Shown in pieces: positions 25,481 through 33,972 of a DNA stretch of 64,000 nt (position 1 is the first letter of the stretch; each line of letters begins with the position of its first letter). Source of the stretch: Trichomonas vaginalis G3 (lineage: Eukaryota; Parabasalia; Trichomonadida; Trichomonadidae); contig NC_067208.1 of the NCBI RefSeq assembly GCF_026262505.1, forward strand, positions 1,612,001-1,676,000. The letters are read 5' to 3'. The notes beneath the pieces were generated by a model. That model had not been told where the DNA came from. It worked only from the letters and a program-made list of their open reading frames with translations, and made no database searches. The translations under genes were made by a program, and so were the position numbers.

Positions 25481-26095
25481 TTATATAGATAGTTTTGTAT
25501 ACTCGTTCGAATATTTATACTTAAACTCAACTCCTGTAGTTCCTGGTGTTTCAATGATGCGGATGTTACCTATTTTCATGAATAGTGGAGTTTGACCACA
25601 GCATTCGATTTCAGGGTCGAGATAGTCAATGACACATTGTTTCCCTGTTATTCGTGAGATAACATTTTCAAGGTCCTCCTTTGTTAGAATTATTTGGTTC
25701 TTGCTTATAAGATTTGTCAAAAGCTTCTTATCGTCTTTGAGTAAAATTGTTTGGTATAACTGAAGAAGGTAATGGTCTACGTTATCTGAAGGATTTGTTT
25801 GAACATTTGTGTAAGGGTTGTCGTTGGCTTCTCTTGAAAGAATTTGGTCCAGTGGTGGATACTCTAACTTAACATCTGATGTAGCGTTAGCGTTTGAAGC
25901 TGAGTTTAAATTCACGGCGCCATGCGCCAAGATGGGCTCTTTGAGCCCTCCCGACTTAAGTTCTGGTTCTTTTTCTTTCAAACACTCTGAACTATAGTTC
26001 TTTATGACAATATTGTTTGTCGTTCGTGAGTCAACATTTGATGTTGGTTCAATTGGAACATTAACGGCACCAGCTAAGATGGATTTGCTTCTCAT
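25481..26095 (-). CDS. Hypothetical protein with IECCG motif (X)
   Basis: The 204-residue protein has a low-complexity N-terminus (LNSASNANATSDVKLEYPPL), a helical middle and a C-terminal domain with LDPEIECCGQTPLFMKIGNI and VEFKYKYSNEY. That ending matches the Y gene at 23372-23953. The SGGLKEPILAHGAVN stretch is encoded by a GC-rich double hairpin, also seen next door as an intergenic module, so it looks like an in-frame insertion. Conserved position near penton and capsid genes suggests a virion role. Confidence 0.65.
   Translation of the reverse strand: MRSKSILAGAVNVPIEPTSNVDSRTTNNIVIKNYSSECLKEKEPELKSGGLKEPILAHGAVNLNSASNANATSDVKLEYPPLDQILSREANDNPYTNVQTNPSDNVDHYLLQLYQTILLKDDKKLLTNLISKNQIILTKEDLENVISRITGKQCVIDYLDPEIECCGQTPLFMKIGNIRIIETPGTTGVEFKYKYSNEYTKLSI
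25916..25948. repeat. Double triloop hairpin inside a gene
   Basis: GGCGC-CAT-GCGCC (25916-25928) and GGGCTC-TTT-GAGCCC (25934-25948) lie in frame in the 204-residue gene. The stems equal those of the intergenic module at 25405-25437, while only the loops differ. Confidence 0.85.
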
Positions 26096-26120
26096 TTCAT
26101 ATAGAATAAAAACCTTTTAT

Positions 26121-26525
26121 ATGTATGAAATGAACAATATACTCGACAAGGGTTTGAATGTAAAGCTAACGAATGAAAATATTGTTGAATTCACTGAGAC
26201 AGGAGCTGTGTATAAAGATGTAGAACTACTGAACAAAAGAGCTAAGGGAAGAAGCAGGAATATGAACAAAGGGTGGAAGCCTATAAAAATTTATGTCAAT
26301 GATGGCTCAGGAGGTTCAAACATAAAGTATGCAGAAAGTTATAGAGTTTATGCTCTCAAAGGTGAAAAGCCTTCATTTAAGAACAGCTATTCTAACACAT
26401 ATCCTCAAAAGCTAACGGATGGGGAAGTGGATGATATGAATGACAGCAAAAATATTAACAACAGAAATGGCGACAGAGATGCATGGAATTTGTTTACCAT
26501 CAGTCAATTGAAGGTTAAACTTTAA
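26121..26525 (+). CDS. Hypothetical 134-residue protein
   Basis: The product (LDKGLNVKLTNENIVEFTET, then GWKPIKIYVNDGSGGSNIKY) is not recognised. The ATG at 26121 lies 25 bases from the divergent gene at 26095, after a short AT-rich promoter, and an in-frame ATG at 26130 is an alternative. Its end overlaps the stop of the ATPase gene on the other strand by four bases. It is acidic and Asn/Asp-rich near the end. Confidence 0.55.
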   Translation: MYEMNNILDKGLNVKLTNENIVEFTETGAVYKDVELLNKRAKGRSRNMNKGWKPIKIYVNDGSGGSNIKYAESYRVYALKGEKPSFKNSYSNTYPQKLTDGEVDDMNDSKNINNRNGDRDAWNLFTISQLKVKL

Positions 26526-27409
26526 AACAATGTTGGTCGTTCCCATGGAATGTTTTTGACTTTAATGGTATTAGTCATGATATGAATCTCAAGGTATGAA
26601 CGAGGAGAGATGAGAGACTTATATGCTTCCCAAATTTCTTCAAAAGGTAATGTTATACCTGACTGTTTCCAAATGAGTTCAATGTCATAGCGTGAGAAAC
26701 CTTGAAAGATAACGAAGTCAGTTATGAGACGTTTTATGTTTAAAGCAAGGAAACGCCATGTTTGCATAAGTATTGCTACAGTTAAGTGGTAATGTCTGAC
26801 TTTAGTTATGATGTTAGCTAATGGTGAGTCTGCTTTTGACACTAAACCTTTTCCGGCGAAGTCGTCACAAACGAGCAGAGTGTTTGAAGGATACTTTTTG
26901 AAGGGGTATTTTGAAAGTTTTGATAGAATGTAGTTTGTCAGTCGTTTCATATCGTAAACTCCTGAGTATTGACGTAAGTGGTGTTTGTCAATAATTCTTT
27001 CCATCTCTTCTGAAGTCTTTTGCATTCCTGACTGTATGAACTCTACAATAGCATAATATTTTCTCTTACGTCGAATGTAACGTTGAAGAAATTCAATGAG
27101 TTCGCTATCTGGAACTTTAACGACAGAGGCTTGAACTTTTGACATAAATGTTTTCGCTGTTGAATCCATAGAGTCTGAAGTTGCTGATATAATGATTTGG
27201 TCATAGTAAGAGTCGTTTCCTAAACGCTCTGTTATGAGTATATGACGAATGAGGTTAAATGTCTTACCTGAACCCATCTTTCCACAATAGAAATACACAC
27301 CATTTGAACAGAACTCATAGTCCTTACTGAAAGGAAGAATGAGAGAACTGTTGAGCTTTTCACTGCTTTCATTCATGTCTTCATCTACGTCATGTATTAA
27401 ATGCTTCAT
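26522..27409 (-). CDS. A32-like packaging ATPase (X)
   Basis: The 295-residue protein has Walker A GKMGSGKT (43-50), Walker B TLLVCDDF and a LTVAILMQTWRFLALNIKRL sensor-like helix. The architecture is that of the Y/B ATPase, but the sequence is very divergent, as expected for a separate Maverick lineage. It would package DNA into the capsid. It is divergent from the next gene with 16 bases between the starts. Confidence 0.9.
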   Translation of the reverse strand: MKHLIHDVDEDMNESSEKLNSSLILPFSKDYEFCSNGVYFYCGKMGSGKTFNLIRHILITERLGNDSYYDQIIISATSDSMDSTAKTFMSKVQASVVKVPDSELIEFLQRYIRRKRKYYAIVEFIQSGMQKTSEEMERIIDKHHLRQYSGVYDMKRLTNYILSKLSKYPFKKYPSNTLLVCDDFAGKGLVSKADSPLANIITKVRHYHLTVAILMQTWRFLALNIKRLITDFVIFQGFSRYDIELIWKQSGITLPFEEIWEAYKSLISPRSYLEIHIMTNTIKVKNIPWERPTLF

Positions 27410-27425
27410 TTTATCTTCATTAAAA

Positions 27426-28306
27426 ATGCAAGTCAGAAATATTCAGAACATAGCACCGAGTCTAACTGACAAGAGTATAAAGATATACTATGAACACGTT
27501 ATGATGAAACCTACCAAAATTCAAGAAAGTCAGTATACTTATGAATATCCAAGACACTGGGTAGAGTATGTAGGAGGTGAGAAAGCTATTGAAATAAGAC
27601 AAGTTAGAAGTATTCCAGCAGGAAGAACAATATTATTGAAGAACTTTAATGTTTTGAGGTATAATGATGAAACAAAGAAGCAAGATAGTTTTCCTGTTGC
27701 TGTGTATGTGAACCTAGACACAGGAGATGACATGAAAGTTTTTAACACAAAGCTTCAAACGGTAGTGAGAGAACAACTGACTGCGGAAGGACATCCATTA
27801 CCTTCAGAAGTTACCATAGTATATAATTTTGAAACAAATGCAATAGATTTTAAAGTCGTCTCTGCAAAGAAGTCAGGTTTTACATTTAATGAAGCAGATG
27901 TATATTCGAATGAAAACTTCAAAGCTATTGCATGGTTAGATAATGACGATTGCTTTAAGAAAATATTTAAATTCAGTGACTCAAAGATGTCAATAGATGA
28001 CCTTCGTGGAATGTTACCATCGACGTTTACAGTAGAAGGTTCAGCAGGATTGCTTACAAGATTGTCAATTGGTGGTATTTGGTCTCGTGAGAACATTGTT
28101 ATAAAATCCAGTATAAGTGAATTTGCTGAAGAATCTATATTATGTCTTTCAAACTACATGTATTCGCCGCGAAGCATTATAGTATAACAAACTTTGTCAG
28201 TAAGTTTAACATAAGACTTGTCGAACCTTCTTCAATGAAAGATGTTGTGCTACCTAAAGATGGAAAGGATGGACTCATTATTGAGATGATTTTAATAGCA
28301 TATTAA
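27426..28306 (+). pseudogene. Putative virion protein, YxYPxxW family (X, plus copy; broken)
   Basis: It starts MQVRNIQNIAPSL and has YTYEYPRHWVEYVGGEKAIE, the family opening also seen at 11665-12522, 48071-48931 and 41464-42306. The end of the region codes for LPKDGKDGLIIEMILI, matching LPPDGKDCLYIEAQLL of the 11665 gene. X thus carries two divergent members of one family. Beta-rich and next to capsid genes, a vertex or minor capsid role is likely but unproven. It looks broken, about one break. Confidence 0.6.
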
Positions 28307-28504
28307 ATGAGCTTGTTCTTGAAGGTCATTCATGATGAAATAACTGTTGTAGAAGATGTTAGCAATTGTTCAGACATTTTGAAGCGTATAGATGAGATAA
28401 GAAAGAAGTTTATGAATGAGAATGTTTATGTTTCATTGACTTTCTCCAGTAACGAGAACTTTTATGAGATAATATTGAAGAGAGATGATTTTAATATGGT
28501 GTAA
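28307..28504 (+). CDS. Small 65-residue hypothetical protein
   Basis: The product (LKVIHDEITVVEDVSNCSDI ... SLTFSSNENFYEI) is acidic and beta-rich. It starts next to the previous gene and ends directly before the ATG at 28505, so these genes form a tight operon-like row. The family is not recognised. Confidence 0.5.
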   Translation: MSLFLKVIHDEITVVEDVSNCSDILKRIDEIRKKFMNENVYVSLTFSSNENFYEIILKRDDFNMV

Positions 28505-29032
28505 ATGGTAGCTTGGACAGCTTTAGGCGCAATGGGAACAAAAGCATTAGCATTTGGAGCAAAAGCACTTGGGGCTTATGACGCAGTAAATAAAATGAGT
28601 GGAGGAAGGGTTTCGAAGACATTAGATGCAAATAAAGGGAAGATTGGAGGCTGGGTTGCAAAGAAGTTAAGATTAAATAAAATAGGGCTCATAAATAAAG
28701 CATCCAATTTGGTTGCGACTGAGTCAGAAAATGCTTTAGGAAAGGACGATGAGTTTGCAAAACACGCAAAAGACTTTAATGACCAGATGAAAGGTGAAAC
28801 AATGCATTTAAATAGATTCGATGGAACTAAAGAAAATGTTTCTTCTCCACCAGTAGTTCTTCCGTATGGTCCCTATGGAATGTATGGAAATCCTTACGAA
28901 AGACCATTTGACCCATTGACTGGTGGAAGTAACTGGTATCATTACGGACGAAGAAGAAAGACAGTCAAGTTGGAGACAGACGTGAAGAAAGCAACTAAAA
29001 AGAAACCAAGGAAGAGAGTTATAAAGCAATGA
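28505..29032 (+). CDS. Putative pVI-like amphipathic virion protein (X)
   Basis: The 175-residue protein has a Gly/Ala-rich amphipathic N-terminus (TALGAMGTKALAFGAKALGA), a middle with VAKKLRLNKIGL, a Pro/Gly/Tyr-rich stretch (VLPYGPYGMYGNPYERPFD) and a basic end (KKKPRKRVIKQ). Such a layout recalls adenovirus pVI and the Y/B proteins at 35489 and 44561, which act or may act on membranes during entry; this is inferred. The last codons lie in the X terminal repeat. Confidence 0.5.
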   Translation: MVAWTALGAMGTKALAFGAKALGAYDAVNKMSGGRVSKTLDANKGKIGGWVAKKLRLNKIGLINKASNLVATESENALGKDDEFAKHAKDFNDQMKGETMHLNRFDGTKENVSSPPVVLPYGPYGMYGNPYERPFDPLTGGSNWYHYGRRRKTVKLETDVKKATKKKPRKRVIKQ

Positions 29033-29695
29033 ATTCAACAGGTTAGAAAAGAGGTTAGATATCGGGTTAGATCTAACCTTCTACCCTAAATTTATTTTTG
29101 TGCTATGTTTTCATACGTGTGCGGGTGGTGATATCATTAATTTTTATTTATTTTTAAGTTACTGAAATTTTTTATTTGGATGTAAATGACAGAACAAAAG
29201 CAACTCATTCGAATTCCACAGTATAACAAACATACATTTAAACATTTATTCTTCCTTCCTGAGCATAACATGTTCTTTCAAATACATCCGAGACCAGTTG
29301 ACTTTTCATTGACTGTGTATAAAGATAGAAATAGTTATATCATTAAACCATACGATGACGAAGGTAAGTTATGTAAATTGTACGTTAAGAAGTTAGAGAA
29401 AGTTTATGGCTTCAAGTATGACTACAATAGGGTTAACACTGATGATGAAGATATTGAGGAAAATTTATGAGAACATTAGTGAAGTCGTTAGTGAGAACGA
29501 TAGTGAGAACGTTTATTTTTTACATTAGTGAGTTCGTTAGTGAAGTGGTTGGCGGCTTTGTAAATATTTAAGGTTAAGTTAGTGTTGTCGTTTGTGTTGT
29601 AAAATATACGTTAACGGTTTTGTAAAGTGTCAAATTCACAAGTATTGGGTAAAGTGGAACGCAGTGCCACCATACCCAAGACTTGTATACTAACT
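29010..29695. repeat. Terminal inverted repeat of X (other copy)
   Basis: It matches 15635-16322 in the same orientation, including the palindrome (29041-29090), the 94-residue gene and the terminal hairpin. It ends in CTAACT at 29695, where Y sequence begins. Confidence 0.85.
29186..29470 (+). CDS. 94-residue protein in the X terminal repeat (second copy)
   Basis: This copy is almost identical to the product at 15813-16097, apart from a few residues near the N-terminus (IRIPQYNKHT against IQIKTYNKHT). The very similar remainder points to recent homogenisation between the two terminal repeats. Confidence 0.6.
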   Translation: MTEQKQLIRIPQYNKHTFKHLFFLPEHNMFFQIHPRPVDFSLTVYKDRNSYIIKPYDDEGKLCKLYVKKLEKVYGFKYDYNRVNTDDEDIEENL

Positions 29696-29988
29696 ACAAC
29701 TGGGTCTAACCATAACAAAACTATTGGTATAAGACTTTTGTCTATAAGATATGCTGTAGTTCCATAGAATCTTACCGATATCATAAGCTCAGGATTTCTT
29801 GTCAAAATTTTCTGAGTAGAAGCAATTCTAACCCAGTCGTGGGATGTTTTCTTTCCAGATGGAGATATAATGTCTGACAAAGAATATTTCTTGTATTTCT
29901 TTGAGTATCTTACGTTTAAATCACCTATTCTAACCATTTTGGTGTCATTGTCTATCTTTTTAACTGTTTCAAACTCAATGTTTAACAT
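29696..29988 (-). pseudogene. KilA-N part of a Y gene, interrupted by X
   Basis: The frame encodes KMVRIGDLNVRYSKKYKKYS and MISVRFYGTTAYLIDKSLIP, a KilA-N domain that is nearly identical to residues 1-97 of the B gene at 51769. It stops exactly at the X end. The leader TTGTATGTAAGAACAG at the start is the one shared by KilA-N genes. Confidence 0.8.
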
Positions 29989-30063
29989 TTACTGTTCTTA
30001 CATACAAAATAAAAAAAAATAAAAAAAATAAAACTAACTTTATTTTTTCTATCTTAAGGAAAT

Positions 30064-30222
30064 TCATGATTTCAGGGATTTTTTTACGAAGTGCAAAAGT
30101 TCTCTTCGTAAAAAAATAACAGTTATATAATGAAATTTGGTCATTTTTTCACGATTTTCGTATGGAATCTCTATCCTCGGTTTTCCGAGGGTAGCAAACA
30201 TATGAGGAAATTCATGAAATTT
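30064..30222. repeat. Hairpin leader copy and inverted KilA-N cassette
   Basis: From 30064 a short ATGATTTCAGGG start runs into a hairpin with arms TTTTTTTACGAAG and CTTCGTAAAAAAA. Further right, on the minus strand, lies a cassette with the flanks of the KilA-N variable segment and a perfect stem CCTCGG-TTTT-CCGAGG (30175-30190). No gene is seen in 29989-30802. Confidence 0.65.
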
Positions 30223-30237
30223 GGTCATTTTTTTCGG

Positions 30238-30566
30238 CAAAAATATATTTTAGGGTAGATGGTTTTTAGGTGTCACCAGGTCCCTCGGTCCCTCGGTCAA
30301 CTAACATCTTTTTGAAAATGGTGACAACATGACATTTTGACAACAACACAGGAAATAACTTCTTCGTATATGTTTTGTCAAACATGAGCGTAAATCAGAC
30401 AAAAATATATTTTAGGGTAGATGGTTTTTAGGTGTCACCAGGTCCCTCGGTCCCTCGGTCAACTAACATCTTTTTGAAAATGGTGACAACATGACATTTT
30501 GACAACAACACAGGAAATAAACTTCTTCGTATATGTTTTGTCAAACATGAGCGTAAATCAGACAAA
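30238..30566. repeat. Direct duplication of about 164 bases with CCCTCGGT repeats
   Basis: Two copies in tandem begin AAAAATATATTTTAGGGTAG and each holds GGTCCCTCGGTCCCTCGGTC and a TGACAACATGACATTTTGAC stretch. Only one or two bases differ, so the duplication is recent. No coding potential is seen. Confidence 0.85.
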
Positions 30567-30574
30567 AATATATT

Positions 30575-30797
30575 TTAGGGTAGAAGGTTAGATCTAACCT
30601 CTTTTCTAACCTCTTTTCTACCCTCATGAATTTTGTATAAAAGATATGATTTCAGGGATTTTTTTGACGAAGTGTTAAAGTTCTCTTCGTCAAAAATAAC
30701 AGTTATATAATGAAATTTGGTCATTTTACTCGGCAAAAATATATTTTAGGGTAGAAGGTTAGATCTAACCTGTTTTCTAACCTCTTTTCTACCCCAG
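30575..30797. repeat. Two dispersed palindromes around a hairpin
   Basis: GGTTAGATCTAACC units with TCTAACC and TCTACCC half-sites at 30575-30628 and 30748-30797 flank another ATGATTTCAGGG leader with a GACGAAG / CTTCGTC hairpin (about 30647-30697). The second palindrome follows the end of the 312-residue gene copy. Confidence 0.75.
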
Positions 30798-30802
30798 TTA
30801 TT

Positions 30803-31718
30803 TTATAAGCGTTTTACATGGTAAACGTTATGAATTCGTGAGACTCTAAACAGTTTTGTAGCTTCTATTTCTTCTTTTAGTACATCGAATGTTTTAACAA
30901 TGCCGAAGGTTTCTTTATACTTCTTCTTGACATCTGAAAGAAGAAAATCGTCAGCAGTTGGATAGTTTTTGTTCAGAAATGCTAACATGTCCATTTTATC
31001 TTCTGCTGGCTTTTCTGCTTCTATCTTTAAGTCTGCATAGTCGTTTCTTCATTCTTTCTATCTCTTTGACGGAGTAGTTATATCTCCTCATTGCTGCTTT
31101 ACATTTAGAACATTGCGGGTTCATTTTTGCGTTATATTCTGAAACCTTACCTGCTAAAACAACTAAGGCGTCAATGGTTTTCTTTAACTCAAAAGTTGCT
31201 GGTTTTATTTGTTCGTTCCATATTTTACCTCTTCTATCTTTATCTCTTATCTGCCATACACATTCAGCAACTAACGAAACAAAGTTGTCGTAGGTCTTAA
31301 ACTCCCCAGATTTATATATATCAGAGATGTTCTTATATACCATATCGCAATCTTTGTCCATAACTTTATGGTTGCAATGAAATCCTAGAAACTCATAGTT
31401 TACCTTTCGTATGAACTTCTTTATTTCTACTGAGTCGGTTGGTCTGACTTCAATTTCGTCGAATTCAGGAATAGTGAGCTTTTGTTGTTGGATTTCAGGA
31501 AGTTTAGGTAGATGGTCAATAATATCCTGCATTTCATAAAGATACTGTCCATTTGTTTCATCTTTCGCACTACAGTTTAGATCTCCTTGGAGAAGTTCTT
31601 GCTTTATCTTCTGGATTTCTGTTTCGAAAGTATATGAAGAAGGAATGAAGCTTTTCATTTCTACCAACATTGAAGTTGGGTTCATGACTAACGAGTTTGG
31701 TGAAGTTGTTGCTAACAT
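30803..31718 (-). pseudogene. 312-residue unknown protein (Y copy, broken)
   Basis: It matches the X gene at 3747 along its whole length, including QCSKCKAAMRRYNYSVKEIE and the YPTADDFLLSDVKKKY end. It looks broken, about one break. The start follows a TTTTTATTGTAAGAAC leader. It is more similar to the X copy than the flanking element genes are to theirs. Confidence 0.75.
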
Positions 31719-31798
31719 GTTCTTACAATAAAAATAAAAAAATATTTTATAAAAAACTAAAATATATTTTTCTTAAGGAAAATTCATGAAAATTCACG

Positions 31799-32090
31799 AG
31801 GGTAGAAATGAGGTTAGAAATGAGGTTAGATCTAACCTTCTACCCTAAATTATATTTTTTGGTCATTTACGCTCATTACGATGAAGAAGTTTCGACAAAA
31901 CATTTACGATGAAATTCATGAAAATTCATGAAAATTCAAGAGGTTAGAAAAGAGGTTAGAAAAGAGGTTAGATCTAACCTTCTACCCTAAACATTATTTT
32001 TACTGAAAAATGACCAAAATTCATGAAAATTCAAGAGGGTAGAAAAGAGGTTAGAAAAGAGGTTAGATCTAACCTTCTACCCTAAATTAT
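31799..32090. repeat. Cluster of three dispersed palindromes
   Basis: Units at about 31799-31850, 31944-31990 and 32038-32087 each contain two leading GGTTAGAA half-sites and GGTTAGATCTAACC. They lie between the start of the 312-residue gene and the end of the next KilA-N gene. Nothing else is seen in 31719-32119. Confidence 0.8.
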
Positions 32091-32119
32091 ATTTTTGTCG
32101 AAAAAAATGGTTCATTTAC

Positions 32120-32779
32120 TCACAAATATTTTTGTACAAAACGACCCCAAACTTTTAACTTCTTTTCTGCAGCTTCTAATGCTATCTTAGCGAGTTCATA
32201 TTCTCTAAATTCTCTCTTTAAATCTTCTTGTTCCCATTGGTCTAGTTCGTATGGCGAGTCTCTATAACCAGAACATATCTCACGTTCATGTTCTATTTGT
32301 TTTTCATGCATTTTTCTAACTTCTTCTTCGAACAAAGGTTTTGCATTCTCTACTGTATCTTCAAGTTCTTCTTCATCTAATTTCTCATGAACTTTCTTGT
32401 CTATGGAGTCCAGAATTTTTCCAACTGCTATACAATATTTTGGAGAAGCCCACATTGCTATATAGTTTACAAGTCTTGGGTCTACATACATTCCTCTAAC
32501 CTGTTTGATTTCATCAGGAATTCCTGCATGAATTTTGTATAAAAAGCAACCCGCTGTTTTCCGCGGGTTGGTATATTCTTCACAAAATGCCTTAAAATAC
32601 TCTTCCCAGGACTTATTTTCCAACAACCTTCTAAAGTCTTTCCTAAACTGCTGACACATATTTGTTGCGTTAATATAACCATCCATGTCTCTACGTAAGA
32701 CTTCAATACCGTTGTAAGTGCCTTTTGTGAATGTTTCGCCATTAGATTTGTTCGTGAACGTTTTTGCTTCGACTGACAT
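32120..32779 (-). CDS. KilA-N protein of a second type with in-frame hairpin (Y)
   Basis: The 219-residue protein shows a classical KilA-N domain: YNGIEVLRRDMDGYINATNM (about 20-40), the core WEEYFKAFCEEY and the closing VDPRLVNYIAMWASPKYC. A coiled coil and an acidic/basic tail follow (ERAKIALEAAEKKLK-like). An 8-bp perfect hairpin (CAACCCGC / GCGGGTTG, 32547-32570) lies in frame in the segment between core and closing helix, the same place where the other KilA-N genes carry variable hairpins. It looks whole. It is only distantly related to the gene at 18009. Confidence 0.88.
   Translation of the reverse strand: MSVEAKTFTNKSNGETFTKGTYNGIEVLRRDMDGYINATNMCQQFRKDFRRLLENKSWEEYFKAFCEEYTNPRKTAGCFLYKIHAGIPDEIKQVRGMYVDPRLVNYIAMWASPKYCIAVGKILDSIDKKVHEKLDEEELEDTVENAKPLFEEEVRKMHEKQIEHEREICSGYRDSPYELDQWEQEDLKREFREYELAKIALEAAEKKLKVWGRFVQKYL
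32547..32570. repeat. In-frame hairpin in the second-type KilA-N gene
   Basis: CAACCCGC and GCGGGTTG pair perfectly around an 8-base loop and encode residues of the NPRKTAG stretch. The hairpin lies at the variable site of the domain. Confidence 0.8.
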
Positions 32780-32872
32780 TTCTGTTCTTACAATAAAAAT
32801 AAAAAATATTTTTTGGTGGGACGTCGGACATTCGTTTGTGGCTTAACCGTCGGACCACAAACGATAAAAATC

Positions 32873-33215
32873 TCTGCTCCTAGCAGTACTGCTACTGACA
32901 GTAGCAGTACTTTTACTGACAGTAGCAGTACTTTTACTGACAGTAGCAGTACTTTTACTGACAGTAGCAGTACTTTTACTGACAGTAGCAGTACTTTTAC
33001 TGACAGTAGCAGTACTTTTACTGACAGTAGCAGTACTTTATCGTCGAAAACCCTCTCAAATTTTCCTTTTTACTGACGGTAGCAGTACTTTTACTGACAG
33101 TAGCAGTACTTTTACTGACAGTAGCAGTACTTTTACTGACAGTAGCAGTACTTTTACTGACAGTAGCAGTACTTTTACTGACAGTAGCAGTACTTTTACT
33201 GACAGTAGCAGAGAT
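32873..33215. repeat. 21-bp tandem array with AT-rich core (Y, left part)
   Basis: About fourteen units of TACTTTTACTGACAGTAGCAG flank a core (33041-33070) with CGTCGAAAACC and CTCTCAAATTTTCC. It takes the position of the B array at 48968-49343, but the unit sequence is wholly different. The open frame coding TDSSSTF repeats is a by-product of the 21-bp period. Confidence 0.9.
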
Positions 33216-33221
33216 TTTTAT

Positions 33222-33351
33222 CGTCCAACTTTACAAATGTAAACTTATATCGTTCTATTTTCTTCACTAGGGTCTAACACCAAAGTAACCTTACAAATGT
33301 AAACTTATATCGTTCTATTTTCTTCACTAGGGTCTAACACCAAAGTAACCT
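33222..33351. repeat. Direct duplication of a 65-bp unit
   Basis: ACTTTACAAATGTAAACTTA and ACTAGGGTCTAACACC occur twice in immediate tandem with essentially no difference. It lies between the array and the tRNA-like sequence. No gene is seen. Confidence 0.85.
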
Positions 33352-33389
33352 ATGTACATGAAATTTCACTGCATAAAAGGAAAAAACCT

Positions 33390-33463
33390 GCGCGAATCGG
33401 GATTTGAACCGAGGTCTTCGACGCCTTTAACGAGGTAGCCCATACCACTGAGCTATGAGCCGC
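33390..33463 (-). tRNA. tRNA-like sequence, probably degenerate, isotype unresolved
   Basis: On the minus strand 74 bases read like a tRNA. The A box TAGCTCAGTGG and the B box GGTTCAAATCC are intact, the D stem GCTC/GGGC pairs, and a run of six Ts follows the 3' end as a Pol III terminator. The acceptor and anticodon stems pair poorly, so the anticodon cannot be fixed (CGT, GTT or TAA are possible by loop placement). It may be a tRNA relic or a tRNA-like Pol III transcript. It lies in Y between an array and a virion gene, an unusual place. Confidence 0.45.
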
Positions 33464-33509
33464 TTGCATATTCACAAAAATAAATTGTTTTCATGAGTTT
33501 TCTACGATG

Positions 33510-33545
33510 TTAGAAAACGGGTTAGATATACCCTTCTACCCTAAA
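33510..33545. repeat. Degenerate dispersed palindrome
   Basis: GTTAGAAAACGGGTTAGATA followed by CCCTTCTACCC resembles the family, but the central AGATCT is altered. It follows the end of the YxYPxxW gene copy. Confidence 0.5.
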
Positions 33546-33554
33546 ATATATTTT

Positions 33555-33936
33555 TCAATACTTTTTCAGCACTTTTCCGTAGTTGTATATGAAAGACAAT
33601 TCGAGATAAAAGTCATAGTACAATGGTATTATATGCTGCACACCATTTGTTGTGAACCAAACTTGAAAGTCAGAGAAACTGTTACTAGGTGGTTCGTAGA
33701 ATTTAGAAGCAAAGTCATAAAAGTCCTTACCGATACATAGAAAACTACTGTTGCTTGAACTGAAACTTGCATGACACATAACATTTTGAGGGTCAAACAC
33801 GTTTCTATAAACTGTCAAATCTGTAAGCACCGGATGAAATTTCTTCATCTGAAATTGTCCTACCAGTATTTGTAAAGATATAGTCTAACGGTTTTGTATC
33901 TGCTACTTTTGTTCTTTGTTTTTCAACCTGAAGCAT
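33555..33936 (-). pseudogene. YxYPxxW-family virion protein (Y copy, broken)
   Basis: The end of the product (DFQVWFTTNGVQHIIPLYYD, FYLELSFIYNYGKVLKKY) and its first codons (MLQVEKQRTKVADTKPLDYI) match the B gene at 48071-48931, but much of the middle is absent. It looks broken, about two breaks. Confidence 0.7.
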
Positions 33937-33972
33937 TTAATATATGTAAAAATATACTGTTTTAAAAACGTT

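Larger units (their letters stand above)
24707..29695. mobile_element. Maverick/Polinton X, other end
   Basis: The segment carries X-type virion genes and the second copy of the X terminal repeat. It ends at 29695 in CTAACT, directly followed by ACAAC, the complement of the GTTGT duplication beside 16322. It therefore looks like the opposite end of the same inserted X, shown in inverted order in this scaffold. It looks mostly whole, with about one break. Confidence 0.85.

Noticed and set aside
30647-30700. Micro-ORFs starting MISGIFL as conserved peptides
   Set aside because: The four copies have different reading after the first codons, and the conserved trait is the hairpin rather than the peptide.
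32813-33076. Open frame with TDSSSTF repeats as a surface protein
   Set aside because: It is the translation of a 21-bp tandem array, and the same array continues without a frame on the other side of the core.
32873-33215. CRISPR array
   Set aside because: Units are contiguous without unique spacers, no cas genes are present, and the context is eukaryotic.
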